IMG/VR virus record: IMGVR_UViG_3300030102_001498
Coordinates: 1 to 28,283 of that record
Source: a virus
Reading direction: 5' to 3' (one strand)
DNA length: 28,283 bases
Numbering within the stretch: the stretch's first letter is position 1; every line of letters begins with the position of its first letter. Positions 16,678-22,674 of this stretch are shown here, in pieces. The translations under genes were made by a program, and so were the position numbers. The notes under the pieces were generated by a model. The model saw nothing but the letters and a program-made list of their open reading frames with translations. It was not told the origin of the DNA and made no database searches.

Positions 16678-17074
16678 ATTTAATAGGTAATTTATCTAAA
16701 TTAAAACCAAAATCTATTGATTTAAAACCCCATTCTTTTAATCTGTCTATTTCAAACCAATTAGCTAATTTGTCCTTATCAAATTTACCACCTAATTTAT
16801 TTAATTTTATATTAGTTTCTATTTCTTTGTCATATTCATAATTAACTTCTATACAAGGTAATTTATGTATGCCTAATTCAACTGCTATATTATAACGTTG
16901 ATGTCCACCTATTATAATATTTTTTCTGTCTATGTTACTATTTATAACTAATGGTTGTAATATACCTTTTTCTTTTATGTCTGCTTTTAATCTACTATAT
17001 TCTGTTTTTGTAATTTGTCTAGGATTATAATCAGCAGGTATTAATTCCCATGTATTTTTATTGATTATTTTCAA
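16652..17074 (-). CDS. ParB/sulfiredoxin-like N-terminal domain protein
   Basis: A 140-residue protein with a ParB-type fold: ADYNPRQITKTEYSRLKADI (14-33), GILQPLVIN (37-45) and the nucleotide-binding-type IIGGHQRYNIAVELG (54-68). The C terminus ends in IKCECCGRQK (Cys133, Cys135, Cys136), a likely zinc site or the remnant of a longer partner. In phages such domains often precede DNA methyltransferase or terminase genes and may mark DNA or regulate packaging. It begins at TTG 17074, overlapping the previous stop; no better start exists since the conserved WELIPADYNPR begins at residue 9. It overlaps the small terminase start. Confidence 0.8.
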   Translation of the reverse strand: MKIINKNTWELIPADYNPRQITKTEYSRLKADIKEKGILQPLVINSNIDRKNIIIGGHQRYNIAVELGIHKLPCIEVNYEYDKEIETNIKLNKLGGKFDKDKLANWFEIDRLKEWGFKSIDFGFNLDKLPIKCECCGRQK

Positions 17075-17333
17075 GTTGTTCTATTTCAAATTGTAAATGT
17101 GCAATTGCTTTTTTTAAATCTTCTATGCCACCATCATTATGTTTACGTTTACTGCGTAAACAATATGAAACGCATGTACCAACATTATATGATAAATCAA
17201 ATTGCCAAATAACATCTTTAGCCATTAATCCATTACGACCTAAATAATATGGAGGTACTTTTTTATTATCTTCTAACATTTCATCACATTCCATATTTCT
17301 GTCAAAATCATAATAATATTTACTTTTTTCCAT
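17058..17333 (-). CDS. DUF3310-like small protein
   Basis: A 91-residue protein with the DUF3310 pattern: PPYYLGRNGLMAKDVIWQFD, LSYNVGTCVSYCLRSKRKHN and GGIEDLKKAIAHLQFEIEQL. These proteins are common in phages and sometimes labelled nucleotide kinases, without solid proof. I chose ATG 17333 rather than the longer frame from 17357, whose extra eight residues lie over the end of the previous gene. It overlaps that gene by 14 nt and the ParB-like gene by 17 nt. Confidence 0.8.
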   Translation of the reverse strand: MEKSKYYYDFDRNMECDEMLEDNKKVPPYYLGRNGLMAKDVIWQFDLSYNVGTCVSYCLRSKRKHNDGGIEDLKKAIAHLQFEIEQLENNQ

Positions 17334-17547
17334 TTTTCTTTTTAGGTTTATCAACAATAGATTTTATAAATTCAAAACAAGAATTTAAACATGATCCACA
17401 ATTAGTAGTGTATTTATAATTTCTATTATTTAATTCATTATAAAATTTAATCATTTCAACTTTATAGTGATGTGTTTTTGCTTTGCCTGTTTTTATACCC
17501 TGCCATATATATTTGGCTTTTTCTTTTTGTTCTTTACTTAATTTCAT
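17320..17547 (-). CDS. Small Cys-motif phage protein (75 aa)
   Basis: A basic 75-residue protein: an N-terminal helix with YIWQGIKTGKAKTHH, then MIKFYNELNNRNYKYTTNCG and CGSCLNSCFEFIK with Cys50, Cys53 and Cys57, and a Lys-rich tail. The FYN-L-N plus CG-CL pattern is recalled from short Bacteroidota phage proteins of unknown function. It overlaps the previous gene by 14 nt and is part of the run of small early genes. Confidence 0.65.
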   Translation of the reverse strand: MKLSKEQKEKAKYIWQGIKTGKAKTHHYKVEMIKFYNELNNRNYKYTTNCGSCLNSCFEFIKSIVDKPKKKNGKK

Positions 17548-17779
17548 ACCATTTATTTTTTGGACAACTTTCTGTTTTCCATTTTGCTTTAGTTTCTATT
17601 GGACAACCACATACAGTGCATTCATAATCTACATAATCAAATTTTGGACAACGTGTGCATGTATGTATTCTGTCATAATACGTTGATTCATCAACATCTT
17701 TAAAACCACCTACTGCACGTTTATAACTTGCTTTCAGGAGATTGTATGCCTTGACCATTAAATCTGGTTTTTTCATCAT
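17534..17779 (-). CDS. Small zinc-ribbon-like phage protein (81 aa)
   Basis: An 81-residue protein whose second half carries CTRCPKF (Cys41, Cys44), ECTVCGCPIETKAKWKTE (Cys54, Cys57, Cys59) and SCPKNKW (Cys72). Six cysteines spaced in pairs suggest zinc binding. The N-terminal helix (AYNLLKASYKRAVGGFKDVD) is basic. Such proteins are frequent in the early regions of Bacteroidota phages and could bind nucleic acid or host proteins, but no function is established to my knowledge. The start is ATG 17779 or 17776. It overlaps both neighbours. Confidence 0.7.
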   Translation of the reverse strand: MMKKPDLMVKAYNLLKASYKRAVGGFKDVDESTYYDRIHTCTRCPKFDYVDYECTVCGCPIETKAKWKTESCPKNKWYEIK

Positions 17780-17954
17780 TTCTATATAATTTAATTATAC
17801 CATAAGGTTCAAAATATCTGCCATACACAACATCAATATCATCTAATTCATAATCATATAAATTAACACTATATTCTAATTCACCATATTCATTATAAAA
17901 TTCAATAGCAGGTATGTCATAACCTTTATATTTAGTCAAATCTTCTAATTTCAT
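17721..17954 (-). CDS. Hypothetical early protein (77 aa)
   Basis: A 77-residue acidic, tyrosine-rich protein: KGYDIPAIEFYNEYGELEYS, then DYELDDIDVVYGRYFEPYGI. It has no recognisable domain, membrane segment or signal. It lies between the sigma-like gene (23 nt overlap) and the zinc-ribbon-like gene (59 nt overlap). That long overlap makes its exact C terminus less sure than its core. A small early host-takeover factor is possible, but nothing in the sequence shows it. Confidence 0.5.
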   Translation of the reverse strand: MKLEDLTKYKGYDIPAIEFYNEYGELEYSVNLYDYELDDIDVVYGRYFEPYGIIKLYRNDEKTRFNGQGIQSPESKL

Positions 17955-18456
17955 TTATACGTTTCTTTATATATGTTTTAACGTTTTTTATTGTTGTAAA
18001 TATTGAACGTCTACTTATACCTGTTTTATCTGCTAATGACTGCAATGTATAACGTTTACCATTTATTTCACCAAAATGATATAATTTAAACATTTCACGA
18101 TCATACCAATACAATTCATCTAATAAAGATTCAATTAATTCTATATTTTCCTGTTGTGTTGTATCATTAGTAAATATAAACTTTGATATTTTCGTGCAAT
18201 CTTGCAATGTATGTTTGTCATAAAACCTTGCAATTTTATAATAGTATTGACTTGTTTTACTATGATACATATTTGCCATAATACGTGCTACAAAAAAAAA
18301 GAGTTTACCATCTTTTTTGATAAACTCAATTTGTTCTTCAGGATATTTAAACGTTGCATACAATGCTTCATGCAATAAATCTTCTGCTAAATCTGTTTTA
18401 CAAATGTTTTTTGCAATGTCTAACATTTTATTATATTCACGTTCTGTTAATTTCAC
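17932..18456 (-). CDS. Sigma-70-like transcription factor
   Basis: A 174-residue protein built like a small ECF-type sigma factor. Residues 22-70 have the region-2 pattern (DLAEDLLHEALYATFKYPEE, FFVARIMANMYHSKTSQYYY). Residues 105-168 have a region-4 pattern with ELYWYDREMFKLYHF and a helix-turn-helix YTLQSLADKTGISRRSIFTT ending in KNVKTYIKK. It would redirect host RNA polymerase to phage promoters. GTG 18456 is used as start; no ATG fits. It sits at the end of the early block, after the NinG-like gene and just before the late genes. The repeated motif TATATTTACTA also occurs within its coding sequence (18168-18178). Confidence 0.7.
   Translation of the reverse strand: MKLTEREYNKMLDIAKNICKTDLAEDLLHEALYATFKYPEEQIEFIKKDGKLFFFVARIMANMYHSKTSQYYYKIARFYDKHTLQDCTKISKFIFTNDTTQQENIELIESLLDELYWYDREMFKLYHFGEINGKRYTLQSLADKTGISRRSIFTTIKNVKTYIKKRINEIRRFD
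18168..18178 (-). promoter_or_regulatory. Repeated 11-mer inside the sigma-like gene
   Basis: TATATTTACTA on the minus strand, extended to TTTATATTTACTAAT as in copy C. Here it encodes the F-I-F-T-N stretch of the sigma-like protein. It may be chance, or an internal promoter for the small genes downstream. Confidence 0.25.
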
Positions 18457-18511
18457 GTGTTAAGTATAACAAAATAAATGACATATATGTAAATTGTTGA
18501 TAATTATTTAT

Positions 18512-18895
18512 TTACATCAATTTGTTTAATTCTTTTTTGTAGTATGCTATCATATCTTCATAATCTTGTTGTGTGTATTTAGCAGTTGAATTTGATAGTT
18601 GTATTAATTCATTAAATTTAACATCACCAATTTCTGCTTTTAGTTTGTTGCCAAAAATAAACTGTTGCCCCTGTTCCCAAATATTACACTTTTGGCATTG
18701 TACTCTACAATTATTTGTGTGCCAACGTGTTGCATAATGTCTACGACTTTGAAAATGTCCTGCTTGCATTTCTTTTACTGGTTTTGTAACTCCACATGTA
18801 TAACATTCTACATAACCATTTGCATCAGCATAATACCATCTAATGTATTTGCTAAAAATAACATCTAATTTTTTAGATAGTTTCTTCTTTGTCAT
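18512..18895 (-). CDS. NinG/Rap-like recombination nuclease
   Basis: A 127-residue protein matching the lambda NinG (Rap) pattern: CYTCG (Cys31, Cys34), QAGHFQSRRHYATRW (44-58), then CRVQCQKCNIWEQG (Cys67, Cys70, Asn71). Rap proteins bind and cut branched DNA such as Holliday junctions and help phage recombination and concatemer processing. The metal-binding Cys/His set is complete. The start overlaps the HTH gene end by 23 nt. A 55-nt gap separates it from the sigma-like gene, with a perfect ACATATATGT palindrome at 18481-18490 of unknown use. Confidence 0.8.
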   Translation of the reverse strand: MTKKKLSKKLDVIFSKYIRWYYADANGYVECYTCGVTKPVKEMQAGHFQSRRHYATRWHTNNCRVQCQKCNIWEQGQQFIFGNKLKAEIGDVKFNELIQLSNSTAKYTQQDYEDMIAYYKKELNKLM

Positions 18896-19103
18896 TTAAT
18901 GTGTATTTACTAAATGATACTTTTTCATCAAATCTGTTTAAACTACTTACTAATTCTGATTTTATTATATAACCCTCATTTTTTAATTCACATATTCTAC
19001 TGGTCAAACGCATTATTGCATAATCATTAAATGCTTCTAATGGTGTTATTGATCCATATGTTTTTAAATGTCTTAATACTTTTTGTTTTTGATTTAGTTT
19101 CAT
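18873..19103 (-). CDS. Small helix-turn-helix protein (76 aa)
   Basis: A 76-residue protein with a compact winged-helix/HTH pattern: LNQKQKVLRHLKTYGSITPL, then AFNDYAIMRLTSRICELKNE and GYIIKSELV. Proteins with this QKVL-x-HL-x-x-YGSIT-x-x-EA order are frequent in phages and are annotated as helix-turn-helix domains. It could be a small transcription regulator; no repressor/operator pair was found. It starts at ATG 19103, 12 nt after the 41-residue membrane protein. Confidence 0.75.
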   Translation of the reverse strand: MKLNQKQKVLRHLKTYGSITPLEAFNDYAIMRLTSRICELKNEGYIIKSELVSSLNRFDEKVSFSKYTLNDKEETI

Positions 19104-19114
19104 AATTGTTTAAT

Positions 19115-19240
19115 TTAATATTTATTAATTCTGTCTTTAAATTTTTTTTGTTTTCTTTTATATTTTATATTATCTACTACCAACCATATACAAGTATATA
19201 GTAATGACAATATTGCTAATGTCAATATTAATATATTCAT
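19115..19240 (-). CDS. Small membrane protein (41 aa)
   Basis: A short frame from ATG 19240 to TAA 19115. Residues 2-23 (NILILTLAILSLLYTCIWLV) form one clear membrane helix, followed by a strongly basic tail with IKYKRKQKKFKDRINKY, which should stay in the cytoplasm. The start overlaps the previous stop (ATGA at 19237-19240), the usual coupling here. Function unknown; a membrane-acting early inhibitor is possible. Confidence 0.6.
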   Translation of the reverse strand: MNILILTLAILSLLYTCIWLVVDNIKYKRKQKKFKDRINKY

Positions 19241-19632
19241 TTTATTTGTTTTGCTTTATTTATTGTATGACTTATTTGTTTAATATTTTCTTGATGTTTT
19301 TGATAATCTGTAATTAATTTTTGTTGCCTTTTTAATTGTTCACTTGTTTTATGTTGTTTAATCCATACATTCCAGGAACGTGCATTAATAAAACAATTTA
19401 AATCATCACCATCTTTAATACCTTTTTCTAAAGCATATTGTATTTCTTGTATTGTCATTGATGAATACCTATTAATTAAATCTTCATATAATAAACTAGA
19501 CATCATTACTATTTGTTTTGCATCAGGTTTTTGTCCTAGCATTAAATAACATCTACTTAATACATCAACACAATCATTTTTTAATTGTTTATTATCATTA
19601 TTGTATCTGTACCAAATTTTATTATTGTCCAT
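19237..19632 (-). CDS. Hypothetical replication-region protein (131 aa)
   Basis: A 131-residue, helix-rich basic protein. Visible pattern: KPDAKQIVMMSSLLYEDLIN, MTIQEIQYALEKGI, then the strongly conserved-looking INARSWNVWIKQHK near residues 82-95 and a charged Gln/Lys-rich C-terminal helix. The IN-RSWN-WI phrase is recalled from proteins next to phage replication genes, perhaps helicase-loader related, but the family is not certain. It follows the methyltransferase by 7 nt. Confidence 0.55.
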   Translation of the reverse strand: MDNNKIWYRYNNDNKQLKNDCVDVLSRCYLMLGQKPDAKQIVMMSSLLYEDLINRYSSMTIQEIQYALEKGIKDGDDLNCFINARSWNVWIKQHKTSEQLKRQQKLITDYQKHQENIKQISHTINKAKQIK

Positions 19633-19639
19633 TTTATAT

Positions 19640-20254
19640 TTAAAATAATTTGTTTTGTTTTATTGTATTGTTATTTTTATGTTTTATTGCACAATCTAAA
19701 ATATGTTTACCAACTTTTGGTTCAACTGAATTTCTTAAAAGTAATGCACCTTTTATTCTTGGTATTGGCATACCTAAATAATTACTTAATTCTTCTTTGC
19801 TACTTCTTGAAACATCTATATTTTTAACTTCTAAATATTGTATTTTAAAATTTGACCAGTATGCATGACGACCAATAATTATTGTTGGTTCTATAAGATA
19901 TTTATAATATGGTATTACATTTTCTATAACCCATAAACCTTTAAACCAACTTTTTAAAAGTATTATTTGTTGGTATAAACTCATATCTACATAACGTTTT
20001 TCTTTTTGCGAATAACACAACTTTGAATGACTTGGACATGGGGGCGACGACCAAATAAAATCAAATTCTTTATAATTATGTAATAAAAATTGATGACTAT
20101 CTGTCTCTATAACTGTGTCATTTGCAAACCTATATTTATATTCACTTGCAATATCACTATTTATTTCAATAGCAGTAACATCATGATCATTACCCCATAA
20201 CGTCCTGTTGCCACCAATACCACTATATAAATTTAATATTTTAAATTTAGTCAT
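19640..20254 (-). CDS. Compact C5 cytosine DNA methyltransferase
   Basis: A 204-residue enzyme that would add a methyl group to C5 of cytosine in DNA using S-adenosylmethionine. Motif I is LNLYSGIGGN (7-16), motif II includes AIEINSDIA (28-36), motif IV is WSSPPCPSHSK (68-78) with the catalytic Cys73, motif VI is WVIENV (108-113). Near the end RNSVEPKVGKHIL (174-186) looks like motif X. It is short for the family, with almost no target-recognition region between motifs VIII and X. No restriction partner is nearby, so protection against host restriction is the likely role. It overlaps the replisome organiser by 8 nt. Confidence 0.8.
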   Translation of the reverse strand: MTKFKILNLYSGIGGNRTLWGNDHDVTAIEINSDIASEYKYRFANDTVIETDSHQFLLHNYKEFDFIWSSPPCPSHSKLCYSQKEKRYVDMSLYQQIILLKSWFKGLWVIENVIPYYKYLIEPTIIIGRHAYWSNFKIQYLEVKNIDVSRSSKEELSNYLGMPIPRIKGALLLRNSVEPKVGKHILDCAIKHKNNNTIKQNKLF

Positions 20255-20888
20255 TATTTATAATATTTTTTGCTTCTTGCCATACATTAAACATATGATC
20301 TGTCTGTGATACTTTTGGTTTATTAAAATCATTTTTTTGCCACCTTAACATTCTTCTTTTGACATCAAATGTTTTTTGTTTTTGCCATCTCATTTTTTTT
20401 CCATTAGGTGATTTTTCAGTCCAATAATCTATAAAATTATCTATGTCAATAAAATTTATATCTTCTGCAATTTTATTCCATTCTAATATATAATTACTTT
20501 GTATAGTATTTACTTTATTATTATTAGTATTTAGTAGTTGTTGATTTTCTTTATTAGAATTTCTTTGATTAAGGTTTTCTACATTAAGGTTTTTTAAAAT
20601 AGGTGTTTCTGATATAATGTAATCTATGCCACCTAGCTTACCATCAATACGTTCACGTTTGCGTGTAACATAACCTAATTGTATTAATTCTTTAAATGCT
20701 GAATAAATTGCACTTGTACCATCTTTATGATGTTCTGATAATTCAGTTACATATAAAACCCAGTCATTTGGTAATGATAATACATATGCCAATAAACCTT
20801 TTGATTTTAATGACAACCTTTTGTCCTTTAAAAACACATTAGATATTACTGTATAATCTGTTTTTTTCTTTACTACTATTTTTTTCAT
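20247..20888 (-). CDS. Winged-helix replication initiator/replisome organiser
   Basis: A 213-residue protein. Residues 14-95 have the winged-helix pattern of phage replisome organisers: YTVISNVFLKDKRLSLKSKG, LLAYVLSLPNDWVLYVTELS, HHKDGTSAIYSAFKELIQLG and YVTRKRERIDGKLGG. An Asn-rich linker (about 120-140) precedes a C-terminal domain with WNKIAEDINF and a basic KSPNGKKMRWQKQKTFDVKR. Such proteins bind the origin and recruit host helicase loaders. With no phage polymerase or helicase seen, this is the main candidate for replication start. It overlaps the DnaA-like gene by 4 nt. Confidence 0.75.
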   Translation of the reverse strand: MKKIVVKKKTDYTVISNVFLKDKRLSLKSKGLLAYVLSLPNDWVLYVTELSEHHKDGTSAIYSAFKELIQLGYVTRKRERIDGKLGGIDYIISETPILKNLNVENLNQRNSNKENQQLLNTNNNKVNTIQSNYILEWNKIAEDINFIDIDNFIDYWTEKSPNGKKMRWQKQKTFDVKRRMLRWQKNDFNKPKVSQTDHMFNVWQEAKNIINND

Positions 20889-21313
20889 AAACCTAACAAT
20901 TTACATTCCTGTTCTAAAAGTAATAATTTTCTGTCTAAACTTTTTTGTTGGTTTTTAATAGTATCTAATTGTTCAAACCATTCCCTAGTTTTTGGATTTT
21001 TTAATAATGCTTCATTATCAAAATATGTTTGTAATAGTTTATCATAAAACATATTGTAGTCAGGATATATTTTTGGATTTTCCATATATTCTTCATGCTT
21101 TTTTTGATATACATTAAAACTTGTTCTGTCACGTTGCATTAATTCACTTGCTTTTTCTTTATGTATTCCTAAACCTGATACTAACATTGCACCAACACAA
21201 TGACGTGCCAATACAATATCACGTTTTCTTGATTTACTTTTGATACTACCAAATGGTATATTTGCAATTTCTTCTGCTAAGTAAATAATTTTTCTAACTT
21301 CTTGATCTAACAT
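20885..21313 (-). CDS. DnaA domain IV-like DNA-binding protein
   Basis: A 142-residue protein. Residues 28-80 (SRKRDIVLARHCVGAMLVSG, then EKASELMQRDRTSFNVYQKK) follow the DnaA C-terminal domain order: a basic helix with R-x-x-AR, then the RDR/H-S/T signature (61-67) that reads DnaA boxes. No AAA+ domain is present, so it cannot be a full initiator. A coiled C-terminal helix follows (IKNQQKSLDRKLLLLEQECK). It may bind the phage or host origin, or compete with host DnaA. It overlaps the previous gene by 7 nt and the replisome organiser by 4 nt. Confidence 0.7.
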   Translation of the reverse strand: MLDQEVRKIIYLAEEIANIPFGSIKSKSRKRDIVLARHCVGAMLVSGLGIHKEKASELMQRDRTSFNVYQKKHEEYMENPKIYPDYNMFYDKLLQTYFDNEALLKNPKTREWFEQLDTIKNQQKSLDRKLLLLEQECKLLGL

Positions 21314-21531
21314 TGTATTTTATCTTTAGAATATTCTTCAATACTTTCTATTACATTTTCATACCAGTCATTTGCAATATTAATTAATAAATCTTGCACT
21401 TCTATACCTTGATATTTCATACTTAATATTTCAACTTCTGTATGTGGTGGATTTTCCCAGTCACCACCATCTACATTATATTCATATTGTATTAATACAT
21501 CATCTATTTCATATATTCCTTTATATATCAT
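21307..21531 (-). CDS. Hypothetical early protein (74 aa)
   Basis: A 74-residue acidic protein: GIYEIDDVLIQYEYNVDGGD, WENPPHTEVEILSM and LLINIANDWYENVIESIEEY. The double PP after a Trp and the alternating strand/helix pattern are recalled from short phage proteins without known role. No membrane segment or Cys pairs. It begins the pair that is coupled to the DnaA-like gene. Confidence 0.5.
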   Translation of the reverse strand: MIYKGIYEIDDVLIQYEYNVDGGDWENPPHTEVEILSMKYQGIEVQDLLINIANDWYENVIESIEEYSKDKIQC

Positions 21532-21546
21532 AATAAATATTTTAAA

Positions 21547-21750
21547 TTATTTATAACTTTTATGTTCAATTTTTGGTTTATAATTTTCATTTTGTTGCAT
21601 TTTAAGATAATTAAAATAATGTAATTTAACTTCATCTAATGCACGTTCAAAATCAATCATTTCATAATCTATATTACATTTTTTTACGTGTTTACAAACA
21701 CTTTCTAATACCTTAATTGCTTTTATTTTATGTTGTTTGTAATAACTCAT
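21547..21750 (-). CDS. Hypothetical early protein (67 aa)
   Basis: A basic 67-residue protein, mostly helical by eye (KIKAIKVLESVCKHVKKCNI, then FERALDEVKLHYFNYLKMQQ), with a Lys-rich tail. No domain recognised. It starts 2 nt after the SSB-like gene, so it belongs to the early replication unit. Confidence 0.5.
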   Translation of the reverse strand: MSYYKQHKIKAIKVLESVCKHVKKCNIDYEMIDFERALDEVKLHYFNYLKMQQNENYKPKIEHKSYK

Positions 21751-21752
21751 AA

Positions 21753-22196
21753 TTAAAATGGTATATCATTAATAATATCATTTATTTTATCACTATTAGT
21801 TGTTGGTTTATCACCTTTTAAAACCCAGTTTGTAAATATTTCAGCAGTATCAATTATTGTTTTTACATCACCACCATTTGCTATTACAAAATCTGTTGCA
21901 CATTTTAAACTACTTTGTTTTACTATGTATTGTTGCACATCATCTTTTGATTTAGGTGTAAAATTACTTTGTTGAAATGTGTTTACTGGTTTTATTTTTG
22001 GAAATTTACCATCAATAAATTCATATTCAGTTTCTTGACCTACTACAAATTTTGTCTGATCTTGCATAATACTGCTATATTCACCAGTATCACCATTATC
22101 AAAACTAACTTCATGTTTGTAAAAAGTTTTACTGCCATCTTTTAATTGCCATGTACCATTTGCTTGTACATTTTTTACTACTCCTTTTTTTATCAT
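21753..22196 (-). CDS. Single-stranded DNA-binding-like protein
   Basis: A 147-residue protein. Residues 1-70 look like a compact OB-fold (GVVKNVQANGTWQLKDGSKT, KHEVSFDNGDTGEYSS, YEFIDGKFPKIKP). A Gln/Ser/Asp-rich linker and a helical part follow, and the last residues are INDIINDIPF. This acidic, Pro-Phe-ending tip copies the C-terminal tail of bacterial SSB (DIPF), which docks replication and repair proteins. So it likely coats single-stranded phage DNA and recruits host partners. It lies at the start of the early unit, 2 nt before the 67-residue gene. The OB-fold call is by pattern, the tip by direct reading. Confidence 0.7.
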   Translation of the reverse strand: MIKKGVVKNVQANGTWQLKDGSKTFYKHEVSFDNGDTGEYSSIMQDQTKFVVGQETEYEFIDGKFPKIKPVNTFQQSNFTPKSKDDVQQYIVKQSSLKCATDFVIANGGDVKTIIDTAEIFTNWVLKGDKPTTNSDKINDIINDIPF

Positions 22197-22200
22197 TGTT

Positions 22201-22329
22201 TTAAATATATAAATTAATAAATCCTTTTTGATGCATTAACATTATTGCTAATAAAATCATTAATGCAATTGTATAGCATATAATAGGTGCTATATTTTTG
22301 TCTATAAAATTAATAATATTATTTTTCAT
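22201..22329 (-). CDS. Small membrane protein (42 aa)
   Basis: A short frame from ATG 22329 to TAA 22201. It opens MKNNIINFIDKNIAPIICYT and continues into one membrane helix (about 13-33) followed by a short HQKGFINLYI tail. The start overlaps the previous gene by 11 nt and the next gene begins 4 nt later. Function unknown. It is the second gene after the early promoter. Confidence 0.6.
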   Translation of the reverse strand: MKNNIINFIDKNIAPIICYTIALMILLAIMLMHQKGFINLYI

Positions 22330-22558
22330 TGTTAATCTTTTTTAATTGTAATGCCATAATATCTGTATTAATAAAACACAATTCATTTATTGCTAATTCA
22401 ATACCTTTTGCTATTTCAGTATCACCATTATATTGATGTTGTGCTTTTAATTGACGTAAATCATTTTTGATTTTGTCTGTAATAGTTTCAACAGTTGATA
22501 AATAAACATGATGTTCTTTACTATTAACTGTATAATAATCTGCGAATTTTTTAAACAT
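22319..22558 (-). CDS. First early gene, hypothetical (79 aa)
   Basis: A 79-residue, mainly helical protein: MFKKFADYYTVNSKEHHVYL, then TVETITDKIKNDLRQLKAQH and ELAINELCFINTD. No known domain or membrane segment was recognised. It directly follows the Bacteroidota-type promoter (22583-22615), so it should be the first phage protein made. Such first early proteins often counter host defence or host functions, but nothing in the sequence shows which. Confidence 0.6.
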   Translation of the reverse strand: MFKKFADYYTVNSKEHHVYLSTVETITDKIKNDLRQLKAQHQYNGDTEIAKGIELAINELCFINTDIMALQLKKINNEK

Positions 22559-22582
22559 TTGTATTTGTATTGATTAATGACA

Positions 22583-22615
22583 CAAATATACAACTATTTT
22601 GTAATTACTAACAAA
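22583..22615 (-). promoter_or_regulatory. Bacteroidota-type early promoter
   Basis: Minus strand: TTTG (22612-22615), 21 nt, then TATATTTG (22583-22590), matching the Bacteroidota -33/-7 consensus TTTG ... TAnnTTTG. It lies 24 nt before the first early ATG in the only long non-coding gap (22559-22674). It should be read by the housekeeping sigma factor of the host directly after infection. Confidence 0.7.
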
Positions 22616-22640
22616 AAAAAGTTAAGAAAGTAAACAAATA

Positions 22641-22672
22641 ATTAACAATACTAGATATAATTGTATGTTAAT
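22641..22672 (-). terminator. Inverted repeat at the end of the circle-long gene run
   Basis: ATTAACA(A)TAC at 22641-22651 pairs with GTATGTTAAT at 22663-22672 (one bulge, 11-nt loop). It lies 3 nt beyond the metallophosphoesterase stop and about 25 nt upstream of the early promoter. No strong U-tract follows on the minus strand, so it may be a weak terminator or an operator for the promoter. Confidence 0.35.
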
Positions 22673-22674
22673 AA

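Noticed and set aside
17333-17357. Longer start for the DUF3310-like gene
   Set aside because: The additional residues overlap the end of the previous gene and lack conservation-like pattern; ATG 17333 starts the typical sequence.
18481-18490. Palindrome ACATATATGT before the sigma-like gene as an operator
   Set aside because: Alternating A/T palindromes are expected by chance in such DNA and no second copy was found in a regulatory position.
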